In this document: piece after piece, positions 24,100 through 33,854 of the stretch
How positions within the stretch are numbered: the stretch's first letter is position 1
Layout: every line of letters starts with the position of its first letter
Assembly (NCBI GenBank): GCA_900320545.1
Contig: ONSU01000010.1
Location: 1-56,034, forward strand
Length of the DNA stretch: 56,034 bases
Source of the DNA: an uncultured Bacteroidales bacterium
Lineage (GTDB): Bacteria > Bacteroidota > Bacteroidia > Bacteroidales > UBA932
Reading direction: 5' to 3'
Notes under the pieces: model-generated
Told to the model about the DNA's origin: nothing
The model's input: only the letters and a program-made list of their open reading frames with translations
The model's database searches: none
Made by a program: the position numbers and the translations under genes

Positions 24100-24654
24100 A
24101 TGATATTACCGATTTATCTCTATGGCGCGGAGGTCCTGCGCAAAAAGGCGGAAGAGGCCGACCTCTCCCGGAAAGATGAAATTCTCCAGCTCGTATCCGA
24201 CATGAAGGAGACGCTCGCCAAGGCCGACGGGGTCGGTCTGGCCGCCCCCCAGGTCGGCGTCAGCAAGCGCATCCTCATCGTGGACGGCGACCCGCTCAAG
24301 GAGACCTATCCCTACCTCAAAGACTGGCGCCGCACGATGATCAACCCCGTCGTCCTGGAGGAAAGCGCCACCAAATGCACCTACAACGAGGGTTGCCTGA
24401 GCGTTCCCGGCGTGTATGCCGACGTCACCCGCCCCGACGCCATCACGGTCGAATACTACAACGAGGCCTTCGAGAAAGTGACCGAGCGCCTGGACAAATT
24501 CTCGGCCCGGATGGTACAGCACGAACTCTCCCACCTGGACGGCAACATCTTCACCGACAACGTCTCCCCCATCCGCAAAAAAATCATCGGGAAAAAACTC
24601 CAGAACATTCTCAAAGGCAAGGTCCACCCGCGCTACATCAGCCGGCAGAAATAG
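24100..24654 (+). CDS. def: Peptide deformylase
   Basis: Iron/zinc enzyme that removes the formyl group from new polypeptides. The 184-residue product has all three motifs: GVGLAAPQVG, EGCLSVPG with the metal Cys, and QHELSHLDG with the two metal His and the catalytic Glu. Normal length. Co-transcribed with ruvX (five bases apart). A strong palindromic terminator follows at 24666-24692. Confidence 0.97.
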   Translation: MILPIYLYGAEVLRKKAEEADLSRKDEILQLVSDMKETLAKADGVGLAAPQVGVSKRILIVDGDPLKETYPYLKDWRRTMINPVVLEESATKCTYNEGCLSVPGVYADVTRPDAITVEYYNEAFEKVTERLDKFSARMVQHELSHLDGNIFTDNVSPIRKKIIGKKLQNILKGKVHPRYISRQK

Positions 24655-24665
24655 ATATAAACAAA

Positions 24666-24692
24666 GAAAGTCGCTGAAATTCAGCGACTTTC
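24666..24692. terminator. Bidirectional terminator between def and tRNA-Asp
   Basis: Near-perfect palindrome GAAAGTCGCTGAA...TTCAGCGACTTTC between the ends of the two convergent genes. It could serve def and tRNA-Asp alike. Confidence 0.75.
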
Positions 24693-24694
24693 TG

Positions 24695-24769
24695 CGGTGC
24701 GGACGAGGCTCGAACTCGCGACCCCCGGCGTGACAGGCCGGTATTCTAAACCAACTGAACTACCGCACC
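24695..24769 (-). tRNA. tRNA-Asp (GTC)
   Basis: Acceptor GGTGCGG/CCGCACC, anticodon arm CCGGC-CTGTCAC-GCCGG with anticodon GTC, T loop TTCGAGC, discriminator G, no encoded CCA. Confidence 0.95.
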
Positions 24770-24787
24770 AGTTCCCGTTTGGGATTG

Positions 24788-24818
24788 CAAAGGTACAACT
24801 ATATTTTGAATCTGCAAA
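24788..24818 (-). promoter_or_regulatory. Promoter of tRNA-Asp
   Basis: Minus-strand TTTG (24815-24818), 19-base spacer, TACCTTTG (24788-24795). Confidence 0.8.
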
Positions 24819-24842
24819 TTTTTTTGCGGATTTTTTTCAAAA

Positions 24843-24873
24843 TTGTTTTTATCGCGAAAAAATCCTAACTTTG
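24843..24873 (+). promoter_or_regulatory. Promoter of lipoprotein-cysS-xth
   Basis: TTG (24843-24845), 20-base spacer, TAACTTTG (24866-24873), then about 30 bases to the start at 24905. Confidence 0.65.
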
Positions 24874-24904
24874 GAATTCTTGAATCAATTTGAGGCGAAA
24901 AAGA

Positions 24905-26320
24905 ATGAAGACACATTTTCTGAAGATCATTGCGCTTGTAGCGACAGCCGCGACGATCATCCTTTCCTGCGACAAGCAGAAAACAGGCAAGAATCTCACG
25001 GTCAGCATCTCCGCTGATGAACAGTTTGCAGAAGACAACACCGCCGAGGTCACCCTCAGCATGTCGGACGCTTCGACGAAAGCGGTCATCGTCAGTCTGA
25101 CCACCGTGGGTTCCGCCCTTCCCGGCACGACGATTCTCCCCTATGCCAACATTACCGTACCCGCGACGGCCACCATTGCCGCCGGCAGCACGAGCGCCCG
25201 CATCCCCGTGACGCTGAATCCGGCCGGGCTCGCCGCCGGTACGTACAGCATCGGCATCCAGATCCTGTCCGCCTCCGGCGCGCAGGTCAGCAAAGATAAA
25301 AGCCTCGTTTACGTCAAGGCCGTGACCAACGGTTATGGCGGCGAAGGAGATAGCCCGGGCGGCGAAGGGAGTTATTCCGGCTGGAGCGTTTCCTATAAGG
25401 GCTTCATCCCGTTCACCTATGAGGACATATCCGGTAATACCGTCACCGAAGACAGCGAGGTCTTCGAGATCAAGGGTACCGGATCGGAATATTACTATTC
25501 CGCAGTGCTCGATGGAGGATTTTATACGGAACACGTCAAGGATGCGAGCCAGACCGATATCGCTTCTATCGTTACACAGTGGATCCAGGAGGATCTCGAA
25601 TACTATTCCGCATATTACGACGGTCTGACGGCCGGGGATATGATTTCACAGGGCGACGACACCATCGGATATGACGAATTCAAAAACGGCGACTACGAGT
25701 TCTTCATCTTCGGCACGGATGTCAACGGCAATTACAACGGGAAATATGCCTGGTGCGCCCTTACCAAGACCGGTTCCTCGGTTACGGATGACCCTGATCC
25801 GGATACGCCGGAACTGGATGTCCAGCTCAGTCTGCAGAGTAATTGGTCCGTAACCGTCAAGGGTGAACCCTATTGGTATGACGGGGACGCCTATTTCGAC
25901 GTCAATGTCAATGCACCCGGCATCAAGTACTTCTGGATGGAAACCAATACAGACGAAGAACTGGCATACTACTACGGCTCTGTGGAAGGCTTGCTGGCCG
26001 ATTACCAGAATTCTCTGATGGGAAAACTGGCCGATGATCCTACCGCCACGATGGCCGAACTTGTCTTCAGCAGTGCTGACAGCGAGTATTATACTTCTTA
26101 TTGGGGGCCGGGCACCACAAAACTGTATCTGATGGAATTCGATCAGGACGGGAAGGCGACGGGGCGTTATGGCGTTTCCAATATTACGCTTCCGAATCTG
26201 GATGGCTGGGAAGATGAGGCTGCCAGCTCAGCACCTTCTTATAGAATAAAATTTCTTCATAAAGCAAAATCCATTACCCCGACCCTGCCGATCCGTAGAA
26301 TCGGTCATTTGAGAAAATAA
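24905..26320 (+). CDS. Lipoprotein of unknown function with Ig-like N-terminal domain
   Basis: 471 residues from [20 protein letters not shown] then SCDKQK, a good lipobox (ILSC). Residues about 30-130 look like a beta-sandwich ([20 protein letters not shown] ... [20 protein letters not shown]), similar in style to the N-terminal Ig-like or DUF1735-type domains of Bacteroidales surface lipoproteins. A Gly/Ser spacer follows ([15 protein letters not shown]). The rest is acidic and Tyr-rich with two related segments (at about 165-300 and 310-440) of unknown fold. The start excludes five residues of a longer frame before the signal. cysS begins two bases after the stop, an odd pairing with a housekeeping gene. 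Confidence 0.8.
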   Translation: MKTHFLKIIALVATAATIILSCDKQKTGKNLTVSISADEQFAEDNTAEVTLSMSDASTKAVIVSLTTVGSALPGTTILPYANITVPATATIAAGSTSARIPVTLNPAGLAAGTYSIGIQILSASGAQVSKDKSLVYVKAVTNGYGGEGDSPGGEGSYSGWSVSYKGFIPFTYEDISGNTVTEDSEVFEIKGTGSEYYYSAVLDGGFYTEHVKDASQTDIASIVTQWIQEDLEYYSAYYDGLTAGDMISQGDDTIGYDEFKNGDYEFFIFGTDVNGNYNGKYAWCALTKTGSSVTDDPDPDTPELDVQLSLQSNWSVTVKGEPYWYDGDAYFDVNVNAPGIKYFWMETNTDEELAYYYGSVEGLLADYQNSLMGKLADDPTATMAELVFSSADSEYYTSYWGPGTTKLYLMEFDQDGKATGRYGVSNITLPNLDGWEDEAASSAPSYRIKFLHKAKSITPTLPIRRIGHLRK

Positions 26321-26322
26321 CG

Positions 26323-27795
26323 ATGCGCAATCTCTATCTCACCAACACCCTGACCCGGACGAAGGAACTCTTCAAGCCCATTCATCCCGGGCACGTGGGA
26401 ATGTATGTCTGCGGACCCACCGTGTACGGCGACGCCCACCTCGGGCACGCCCGTCCCGGCGTCACGTATGACATCCTTTTCAAACTCCTGCAGTTCCTCG
26501 GCTACAAGGTGCGCTATGTGCGCAACATCACGGATGTAGGACATCTGGAGCACGACGCCGATGAAGGCGAAGACAAGATCGCCAAGAAGGCCCGGCTCGA
26601 GCAGCTGGAGCCGATGGAGATCGTCCAGACCTACACCGAGCGCTACCACGAAGCGATGCGGCTCCTGGGCAACGCCTCCCCTTCCATCGAGCCGAGGGCG
26701 TCCGGCCACATCATCGAGCAGATCGAGACCATCAAGAAGATCCTCGCGGCGGGGTATGCCTACGAATCCAACGGCAGCATCTACTTCGACGTGGAGAAAT
26801 ACAACCGCGACTTCCACTACGGCGTCCTCTCCGGGCGCACCCTGGAAGACACCCTCGAAGGCACCCGTTCCCTGGACGGGCAGAGCGATAAGCGCGCCCC
26901 CTACGACTTCGCCCTCTGGAAAAAGGCGGAGCCGGAGCACATCATGCGCTGGCCATCCCCCTGGGGCGAGGGCTTCCCGGGATGGCATCTGGAGTGCTCG
27001 GTGATGGGAGAGAAATACCTCGGGCAGGAATTCGACATCCACGGCGGCGGAATGGACCTTATGTTCCCCCACCACGAATGCGAGATCGCCCAGAACCAGG
27101 CCTCCCGCGGCACGCAGGGCGTCCATTACTGGGTGCACAACAACATGATCACCATCAACGGCCAGAAGATGGGCAAGTCGCTCGGCAACTTCATCACCCT
27201 GCCGGAGCTCTTCGCGGGCAATCACCCCAAACTGGAGCAGGCCTACAGCCCGATGACCGTGCGCTTCTTCATCCTCCAGGCCCACTACCGCAGCACGCTG
27301 GACTTCAGCAACGAGGCCCTGCAAGGCGCGGAGAAGGGGTACAAGAGAGTAATGCAGGCGGCGAAGGACCTCAAGGGCATCCAGCCCGCCGGCGCCGCTC
27401 ATCCCGAAATCGCCGCGCTCTATGAAAACGCCGTCGAAGCCCTCTGCGACGACCTCAACACCCCGGTCGCCATCGCCCACGTCTTCGAGGCCGTGAAGTG
27501 GATCAACTCCGCCAAGGAGAAAAAAGCCACCCTTTCGAAAGAGGACCTGGAGCAGCTCGGCAAACTCTTCGATGATGTGGTATTCGGCGTACTCGGACTC
27601 CGCGACGAGGAGGCCGCCGCCGGCGGAAAGGCCGAGAAAGCCCTGGAAGGGGCGATGACCCTTGTCCTGGAAGGCCGCGCCAAGGCCCGGGCCGAGAAGA
27701 ACTGGGCCGAGAGCGACCGCATCCGCGACATCCTCAAGGCCGCCGGCATCGTGGTCAAAGACACCAAAGAAGGAGCCGAATGGACGCTGGAATAA
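26323..27795 (+). CDS. cysS: Cysteinyl-tRNA synthetase
   Basis: Class I synthetase that charges tRNA-Cys. The 490-residue product has the zinc Cys and HIGH-type motif in [19 protein letters not shown], the zinc ligands in WHLECSVM and HHECE, the KMSKS-type loop QKMGKSLGN, and a C-terminal DALR-type helical domain from about 350. Normal length. It overlaps xth by 16 bases and follows a lipoprotein by two, so it is read from the promoter at 24843 or from within the lipoprotein gene. Confidence 0.97.
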   Translation: MRNLYLTNTLTRTKELFKPIHPGHVGMYVCGPTVYGDAHLGHARPGVTYDILFKLLQFLGYKVRYVRNITDVGHLEHDADEGEDKIAKKARLEQLEPMEIVQTYTERYHEAMRLLGNASPSIEPRASGHIIEQIETIKKILAAGYAYESNGSIYFDVEKYNRDFHYGVLSGRTLEDTLEGTRSLDGQSDKRAPYDFALWKKAEPEHIMRWPSPWGEGFPGWHLECSVMGEKYLGQEFDIHGGGMDLMFPHHECEIAQNQASRGTQGVHYWVHNNMITINGQKMGKSLGNFITLPELFAGNHPKLEQAYSPMTVRFFILQAHYRSTLDFSNEALQGAEKGYKRVMQAAKDLKGIQPAGAAHPEIAALYENAVEALCDDLNTPVAIAHVFEAVKWINSAKEKKATLSKEDLEQLGKLFDDVVFGVLGLRDEEAAAGGKAEKALEGAMTLVLEGRAKARAEKNWAESDRIRDILKAAGIVVKDTKEGAEWTLE

Positions 27796-28544
27796 AATTC
27801 GTTTCCTGGAACGTGAACGGCCTCCGCGCCGTCGCCGGGAAGGGATTCGCCGACATCTTCACCGGCCTGGACGCCGATTTCGTCTGCCTCCAGGAGACCA
27901 AGCTCCAGGCGGGCCAGATCGATCTGGAATTCCTCGGATACACCTCCTACTGGAACTACGCCGACAAGAAGGGCTATGCCGGCACGGCTATCTACACGCG
28001 GCTCCAACCGCTGAATGTCACCTACGGGATGGGGATCGACGAGCACGACCACGAAGGCCGTGTCATCACCCTCGAGATGGAGGATTATTTCCTCGTATGC
28101 GTCTACACGCCGAATTCACAGGACGGACTACGCCGCCTCGACTACCGGATGCAGTGGGAAGACGCCTTCCGCGGCTATCTGAACGGCCTCCGGGCCAAAG
28201 GGAAAGGCGTCATCGCCTGCGGCGACCTCAACGTCGCCCATGAAGAAATCGACATCAAGAACCCGGCCTCCAACCGCCGCAACGCCGGCTTCACGGACGA
28301 GGAGCGGGCAAAATTCACGGAACTGCTCGAGAGCGGCTTTACGGATTCCTGGCGCAGCCTGCACCCGGACGAAGTAAAGTATTCCTGGTGGTCCTACCGC
28401 TTCCGCGCCCGCGAGAACAACGCCGGTTGGCGCATCGACTACTTCATCGTCTCCGACGAACTCAAACCCCGCATCCTCTCCGCCGACATCCACAACGAAA
28501 TCTTCGGCTCGGACCATTGTCCGGTGGAGCTGGTGATGGGATGA
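27780..28544 (+). CDS. xth: Exodeoxyribonuclease III (AP endonuclease family 2)
   Basis: Base-excision repair nuclease that cuts at abasic sites and trims 3' ends. The 254-residue product has the family motifs [22 protein letters not shown] with the metal Glu, [32 protein letters not shown] and the closing SDHCPVEL. Normal length. It overlaps the end of cysS by 16 bases, and the type IIG gene begins inside its stop codon (ATGA), so a foreign-looking defence gene is coupled directly to a housekeeping operon. Confidence 0.95.
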   Translation: MDAGIKFVSWNVNGLRAVAGKGFADIFTGLDADFVCLQETKLQAGQIDLEFLGYTSYWNYADKKGYAGTAIYTRLQPLNVTYGMGIDEHDHEGRVITLEMEDYFLVCVYTPNSQDGLRRLDYRMQWEDAFRGYLNGLRAKGKGVIACGDLNVAHEEIDIKNPASNRRNAGFTDEERAKFTELLESGFTDSWRSLHPDEVKYSWWSYRFRARENNAGWRIDYFIVSDELKPRILSADIHNEIFGSDHCPVELVMG

Positions 28545-31500
28545 AATTCTTTTATATGGTTGAACTCAATATCGCCAAGGCCCTAAACAAGGCTTATCGA
28601 CAGGTCCCCGTAGACCGGCACATTTTTGATGCTTTCAAGATCCAACTTAAGAATTTCTTTGAGCAGATTTCCTTTATCAATACGGAAGAAAAACTCAAAG
28701 GAGATTTGATGGACTTCTTGAAACTCACTTTTTATGGCCAGAATTACAAGGTATCACCGAATGGAGATATCGACTGCGCCATTCATCTGGGCGTCAATGT
28801 GGCGTCTCCCGTGGGTGTCATCATTGAGGTTAAAAAGCCCACCAATTTAAACGAAATGATTACAAAGGAGGACCTCAACCGCAAAGCCCTCCAGGAACTC
28901 CTGCTTTACTACCTTCGTGAGCGCCATACTCAAAAGAATATCCAGCTAAAACAACTGATTGTTACCAACATATACGAGTTTTTCGTCTTTGATGCCCAGG
29001 AGTTTGAACGCCTTTTCTACTCCAATAAAAAACTCATCAAACGCTTCGAGGAATTCAATGACGGCGCTCTGACATCTGAAAAAACCAATTTTTTCTACCA
29101 GGAAATCGCCGCTGACTTCATCGCACAAGTCCTGGACCAGATCACCTATACTTGGTTCGACATCCGTAAATACAAGGCTTCCCTCGATACCGGCAATGAC
29201 AAACGCCTCATCGAACTTTTCAAATTCTTCAGCCCTGAGCACCTGCTGAAAAAACGCTTCCAAAACGACAGCAATTCCCTCAATACCAAGTTTTACAGCG
29301 AACTGCTCTATATCATCGGACTGGAGGAAGTGGTAGAGAAGGATAGCAACAAGCACATCATTACCCGTCGCACGGAGGGTGAGCGGAATCAAGCTTCCAT
29401 CTTGGAGAATGCCATCACTATTCTTGACAGCGAAGACTGCCTCGACGATGTCAAGGAACGTTCTTCCTTCGGAAAAGATCGGAGTGAGCAACTTTTCAAT
29501 ATAGCCCTTGCCCTTACCATTAATTGGGTAAACCGCGTTCTCTTCTTGAAACTATTGGAAGCGCAGTTAGTCAAGTATCATAAAGGAGACACCTCCTATG
29601 CCTTTATGAAGCCCCTGGTCATCCCGGACTATGACGAACTCAACAAACTCTTCTTCCAGGTTCTTGCCAAGCGGGCGAAAGACAGAACAGATATCATCAA
29701 CGAAAAATTCGGAAAGGTTCCTTACCTGAACAGTTCGTTATTTGAAGTCAGCCCCCTGGAACGCCAGACCATCCGAATCAGTGGCTTGGATAACAGTGAG
29801 TTGCCACTCTTCAGTAATACAGTCCTCAAAGATGGTTCGAAGCCACGATACCAGAAACTCCCAACGCTTCGATATCTATTGGAATTCCTCGATGCATACG
29901 ATTTTGCAAGCGAGGGCACTGAGGAGGTGCAAGAGCAAGCCAAAACTCTCATTAACGCATCGGTTCTAGGGCTTATTTTTGAAAAAATCAATGGACATAA
30001 AGACGGGTCTGTCTTTACACCTGGTGCCGTCACGATGTTTATGAGCCGCGAGGCTATTCAGCAGACCGTTGTCCGCCGATTTAACGAAGAAATGGGCTGG
30101 TCGTGCAAGGATTATGAAGCCCTGAAGAACAAGGACATTGACGATTATCCCCAGGCCAATGCCATTATTGATTCTCTACGCATCTGCGATCCTGCTGTAG
30201 GGTCCGGTCATTTTCTGGTTTCCGTTCTCAATGAAATCATCCGTACCAAATACGATTTAGGCATCCTCATAGATAGCGCCGGGAAAAGAGTCAAAAAGCA
30301 GGACTATAGCATTGATATTGAGAATGATGAGCTTCTTATCTCTGACGAGGATGGCTCTCCCGTCATTTACATTCCGGGCAATCAGGAGAGTCAACGCATC
30401 CAGGAAACCCTCTTCAACGAGAAGCGGAAAATCATCGAAAACTGTCTCTTTGGGGTGGATCTTAACCCGAATGCTGTAAACATCTGTCGTTTGCGGCTTT
30501 GGATTGAGCTGCTGAAAAATGCCTACTACACCAAAGAGAGTGAATACACGGAGCTGGAAACCCTGCCCAACATTGACATCAATATCAAAGTGGGTAATTC
30601 GTTGCTCCATCGCTTCGATCTGGAGCAGGATATCTCCGAGATTCTCCGCCGGAATGGTATTTCCATCAGTGATTACCGTAAAGCCGTCAGCGATTATAAG
30701 AATGCCCATAGCAAGGATGAAAAGCGCGATCTGGAAGATTACCTGCGACAAATCAAAGGAAACCTGCAGACACAGATTGGATTGAATGACCCGAGAGTCT
30801 TAAGCCTGAATAAACTGAAAAGCGAACTTGACAACCTTATGTCTCCGCTTTTATTTGAAGTTAGCAAGAAAGAACGGGTCTATCGCGACAAACAGGCAAA
30901 AGTATTACAGGCAAAAATCGCCAAAATTCAGGCCGAGGTGGATGAAATCCGGGACAACAAGATCTTTGTCGGCGCCTTTGAATGGCGTATCGAGTTCCCG
31001 GAAGTCCTGGATGAAAATGGCCGATTTGTCGGCTTCGACTGCGTGATTGGCAATCCGCCGTATATCCAGCTCCAGAAGATGGGATTCGATGCAGATGCCC
31101 TCCAGAAGATGAACTACGTAACCTACGAGCGGACTGGTGATATCTACTGCCTGTTCTATGAGATGGGCATGAAGCTTCTGAAGCCGGGGGCGCTGTTGTC
31201 GTTCATTACATCGAACAAGTGGATGAGAGCTGGTTATGGAAAATCTTTGCGTGAGCATCTTTCCTCTAAGTACAATCCAACACTGTTGATTGACTTCGCG
31301 AACAACAAGATCTTTGACTCGGCGACAGTCTTGGTGAACATTCTGTCACTGGAGAAATGTAGCAACCAGGGTCATACACTATCTTGCTCCGTTGAGGACG
31401 GTTTTGATGTAAGCAAATTGAGCGATTATGTGCAGACGCACGCTGTCCTATCAAGTTTCTCATCGTCTGAGTCCTGGTCTATCCTATCCGACATTGAGCG

Positions 31501-32317
31501 CTCCATCAAGGCAAAGATTGAATCCGCTGGCACTCCTTTGAAGGATTGGGATATTCAAATCAATTATGGCATCAAGACTGGTTTCAACGATGCTTTCATT
31601 ATCGATTCTGCAAAGAGGAATGAGATTCTGGCCACTTGTCAGAGCGAGGAAGAGCGTCAGCGAACGGCGGAAATCATACGACCGATATTAAGGGGCCGTG
31701 ATATAAGACGTTACGGCTATGAGTGGGCCGATCAGTATATCATAGCGACATTCCCATCACGTCAGTATAGCATAGATGATTATCCGACACTTAAAGAGTT
31801 CCTCCTGTCGTTTGGCATCGAGCGTTTGGAGCAGACTGGAAAAGAGTACATCATCGATGGCGAGAAGGTCAAGGCTCGCAAGAAAACCAACAATAAATGG
31901 TTTGAGACCCAGGATAGCATCAGTTATTGGGACGAATTTTCAAAGCCAAAGATTGTTTGGGGAAACCTCAATACAGGAGGTAGCTATGCAATGGCACCAG
32001 AAAATATATTTATAAACGCTCCTGCATGTATGATTGTGCCTGGGAGTCAATACTTGTTGGCAATGCTAAACTCAAAGGTAGCAGATTACTACATTCGAAA
32101 TCTGGGTGTAGTCAGAAATGGTGGGTTCTTTGAGTATAAGCCTATGTTTGTAGAGCAGATTCCTGTGCCACTTCCAAGAGAAAAGGTCGTGGCATCAATA
32201 GAAAATGTGATCAACTCTGATGTATCTGAAGAGCTGAAGAGCAGGCAATTAGAAGAGATTATTGAATCATTGTTTGACTTTACTGAGCCAGAGATTGCAT
32301 ATCTCCGAAATCTATAA
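28541..32317 (+). CDS. Type IIG restriction-modification enzyme with invertible C-terminal specificity segment
   Basis: Single-chain enzyme of 1258 residues (Eco57I/COG1002-like). N-terminal PD-(D/E)xK-type nuclease: GDIDCAIHLG then GVIIEVKKP (about 80-105). N6-adenine methylase: motif I CDPAVGSGHFL (about 549-559), a FGVDLNPNAVNICRLRLW segment (about 637), and motif IV IGNPPYI (about 836). A TaqI-like specificity domain follows from about 930. Codon 961 lies in the left 23-bp inverted repeat, so residues 961-1258 are exchangeable. The start ATG at 28541 overlaps the xth stop; ATG 28556 is an alternative. GC is clearly lower than in neighbouring genes, suggesting transfer. A PglX-like protein without BREX partners is the main alternative reading. 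Confidence 0.9.
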   Translation: MKFFYMVELNIAKALNKAYRQVPVDRHIFDAFKIQLKNFFEQISFINTEEKLKGDLMDFLKLTFYGQNYKVSPNGDIDCAIHLGVNVASPVGVIIEVKKPTNLNEMITKEDLNRKALQELLLYYLRERHTQKNIQLKQLIVTNIYEFFVFDAQEFERLFYSNKKLIKRFEEFNDGALTSEKTNFFYQEIAADFIAQVLDQITYTWFDIRKYKASLDTGNDKRLIELFKFFSPEHLLKKRFQNDSNSLNTKFYSELLYIIGLEEVVEKDSNKHIITRRTEGERNQASILENAITILDSEDCLDDVKERSSFGKDRSEQLFNIALALTINWVNRVLFLKLLEAQLVKYHKGDTSYAFMKPLVIPDYDELNKLFFQVLAKRAKDRTDIINEKFGKVPYLNSSLFEVSPLERQTIRISGLDNSELPLFSNTVLKDGSKPRYQKLPTLRYLLEFLDAYDFASEGTEEVQEQAKTLINASVLGLIFEKINGHKDGSVFTPGAVTMFMSREAIQQTVVRRFNEEMGWSCKDYEALKNKDIDDYPQANAIIDSLRICDPAVGSGHFLVSVLNEIIRTKYDLGILIDSAGKRVKKQDYSIDIENDELLISDEDGSPVIYIPGNQESQRIQETLFNEKRKIIENCLFGVDLNPNAVNICRLRLWIELLKNAYYTKESEYTELETLPNIDINIKVGNSLLHRFDLEQDISEILRRNGISISDYRKAVSDYKNAHSKDEKRDLEDYLRQIKGNLQTQIGLNDPRVLSLNKLKSELDNLMSPLLFEVSKKERVYRDKQAKVLQAKIAKIQAEVDEIRDNKIFVGAFEWRIEFPEVLDENGRFVGFDCVIGNPPYIQLQKMGFDADALQKMNYVTYERTGDIYCLFYEMGMKLLKPGALLSFITSNKWMRAGYGKSLREHLSSKYNPTLLIDFANNKIFDSATVLVNILSLEKCSNQGHTLSCSVEDGFDVSKLSDYVQTHAVLSSFSSSESWSILSDIERSIKAKIESAGTPLKDWDIQINYGIKTGFNDAFIIDSAKRNEILATCQSEEERQRTAEIIRPILRGRDIRRYGYEWADQYIIATFPSRQYSIDDYPTLKEFLLSFGIERLEQTGKEYIIDGEKVKARKKTNNKWFETQDSISYWDEFSKPKIVWGNLNTGGSYAMAPENIFINAPACMIVPGSQYLLAMLNSKVADYYIRNLGVVRNGGFFEYKPMFVEQIPVPLPREKVVASIENVINSDVSEELKSRQLEEIIESLFDFTEPEIAYLRNL
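31420..31442 (+). repeat. Left inverted repeat of the invertible specificity segment
   Basis: 23 bases (beginning GAGCGATTATGTGCAGACGC) inside the type IIG gene, coding SDYVQTH. It is a perfect inverted match to 33161-33183. The core GTGC-AGAC-GCAC is itself a small dyad, as expected of a serine-recombinase crossover site. Confidence 0.95.
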
Positions 32318-33160
32318 AACCGATATATTCTCTCTCTTCCTTGGTAAGTTGGTAAAGGTCGAAAATGGCATTATCAATCTCCAGGAGTTTCTCCTTTGAG
32401 ATATTCTTTTGGGTCGCCTCGACAAGCATAACAAAGCGAGCTTCATCATCGTCTGTGACCTCCTTTACATGGATCTCGTCTATGAAAATCTTACTGAGTT
32501 CTCTGGTCTTTCCCTGAAGCTCGGGGAACTTGTCGGCAAAACAGAATTTGAAGAGAGATGAATTGAGGAACGCCGTAAGAAATGCGAGCCGTTTTCCCGT
32601 AATAATGAAGCACTTCTGATTTGTGACTAAGCCAGATGTATCATAGACGAAGGGCAAAAATTTTGTCATATTGGGGTAAATAATCTTTGGCTTTGAAAAT
32701 TCGTCCACATAGGCGCAGTTCCGAAGATTGTATGGAGTATCACCTTTGTCTGCGCGAGATTCTATCTTATCCCAATAATAATCAAGGTGTTGCTTGATAG
32801 CAGGATAGTCCTCAATGTGTATCCGCTCCAGAGAGTCCTTAACTCCGTTGTGTGTGTTGATGAGCCACAAATCTGCCCAATCGTAGCTGTATCGCCTGAT
32901 ATCCCGGCCCCGGAGAATCGGTCGTATGATTTCCGCCGTTCTTTCTCTCTCCGAGTCATCCTCACAATTCGACAAAATCTCTTCACGTTTCTTAGATGTG
33001 ATAATGAACGCATCATTGAAACCTGTAAGAACGCCTCGATAAATTTCAACATCCCAATTCTTGAGCGGAACGCCAGCTTCCTCGACCTTTCGCTTAATGC
33101 TACGTTCAATTTCACTCAAGATAGACCAGGTATCATCAGTTTGGAAGGATGAAAACTGCA
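31443..33160. other. Invertible DNA segment carrying two alternative specificity domains
   Basis: 1718 bases between the inverted repeats. The plus strand holds the expressed C-terminal segment (to 32317); the minus strand holds the silent one (from 33160 down to 32280). The two coding ends overlap tail to tail by 38 bases. Both cassettes read the repeat in the same frame (SDYVQTH), so inversion would yield an intact 1260-residue enzyme. The recombinase gene lies just outside the right repeat. Confidence 0.9.
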
Positions 33161-33183
33161 CGTGCGTCTGCACATAATCGCTC
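32280..33183 (-). pseudogene. Silent alternative specificity cassette of the type IIG gene
   Basis: Open frame of 300 codons with no start of its own, beginning in the right inverted repeat (SDYVQTHV). It parallels residues 961-1258 of the expressed enzyme: shared DTWSILSEIERSIK-like opening, V/TGFNDAFII, the identical TAEIIRPILRGRDIRRY, and DEFSKPKI. It differs strongly between and after these (for example the DSLERIHIEDYPAIKQHLDY and LVTNQKCFIITGKRLAFL regions), as expected for a domain with another DNA target. A frame extending upstream into the recombinase gene exists, but there it only reads the recombinase out of phase. It is a stored cassette rather than a decayed gene. Confidence 0.9.
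33161..33183 (-). repeat. Right inverted repeat of the invertible specificity segment
   Basis: Perfect inverted copy of 31420-31442. Its outer end touches the stop codon of the serine recombinase gene (33184-33186). Confidence 0.95.
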
Positions 33184-33789
33184 CTATTCTTGTAGAAACG
33201 TATGGATATACCGCCCCAGGGTATTCCTATCGACTTTGCAGATCTGCGCAATCTTGCGTTGAGAGATTCCCTCTTTGAGTAATTCAATAATCAGCGGCCG
33301 TTTAGGATAGAGTTTGTATTTCTTTTCTTCAGTCTTCCTTCCTACTGGCCTGCCGAGAACGACACCTTCTGCCTTCTTCCTGGCCAAGGCTTCCTTCGTC
33401 CGCTGACTGATAAGGTTGCGTTCGATCTCTGCAGAAAGGCCGAAGGCAAAAGCTAGCACCTTACTTTGAATATCCTCTCCCAGCCTATAATTATCCTTTA
33501 TTGTCCAGACCCGGCACTCCTTAGTCATACAGATATTCAGAATCTCCATAATCATGAATAGATTACGTCCCAAGCGCGACAGTTCCGCACAGATAATCAA
33601 ATCACCTTTCTGCACTCGCTTCAATAACTTCCCCAACTCCCGTTTACTATAATTCTTAGTCCCGCTGATGGTTTCCTCTATCCAGCCATCAATATGCATA
33701 GACTCTCTGGAACAAAAGTTATTGATTTCAAACCTTTGATTCTCAACAGTCTGTTTGTCGCTACTGACTCTGATATAGCCGTAAATCAT
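33184..33789 (-). CDS. Serine recombinase (resolvase/invertase family), probable inverter of the specificity segment
   Basis: 201 residues with the catalytic domain of the small resolvase/invertase family: YIRVSSDKQTVENQ at the N-terminus with nucleophile Ser9 or Ser10, and AELSRLGRNLFMI with active-site Arg residues. A long E-helix follows (LAFAFGLSAEIERNLISQRT), and then a C-terminal helix-turn-helix (IIELLKEGISQRKIAQICKV). Length is typical of Hin/Gin-type invertases. It directly abuts the right inverted repeat and is outside the invertible DNA, the usual place for a dedicated invertase. No Fis-type enhancer was identified. No promoter was recognised upstream on the minus strand. Confidence 0.92.
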   Translation of the reverse strand: MIYGYIRVSSDKQTVENQRFEINNFCSRESMHIDGWIEETISGTKNYSKRELGKLLKRVQKGDLIICAELSRLGRNLFMIMEILNICMTKECRVWTIKDNYRLGEDIQSKVLAFAFGLSAEIERNLISQRTKEALARKKAEGVVLGRPVGRKTEEKKYKLYPKRPLIIELLKEGISQRKIAQICKVDRNTLGRYIHTFLQE

Positions 33790-33821
33790 AGCATCCTAAC
33801 AAAGAAAGAATGAATATTCTA

Positions 33822-33850
33822 TTGCGATTCTATTTTTTTATGTATCTTTG
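33822..33850 (+). promoter_or_regulatory. Promoter of a predicted small RNA
   Basis: TTG (33822-33824), 18-base spacer, TATCTTTG (33843-33850). It is divergent from the recombinase gene. Confidence 0.7.
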
Positions 33851-33854
33851 CACT

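Noticed and set aside
33184-33287. Possible translated start for the silent specificity cassette inside the recombinase gene
   Set aside because: The extra N-terminal residues are the recombinase C-terminus read out of phase; the true cassette border is the inverted repeat.
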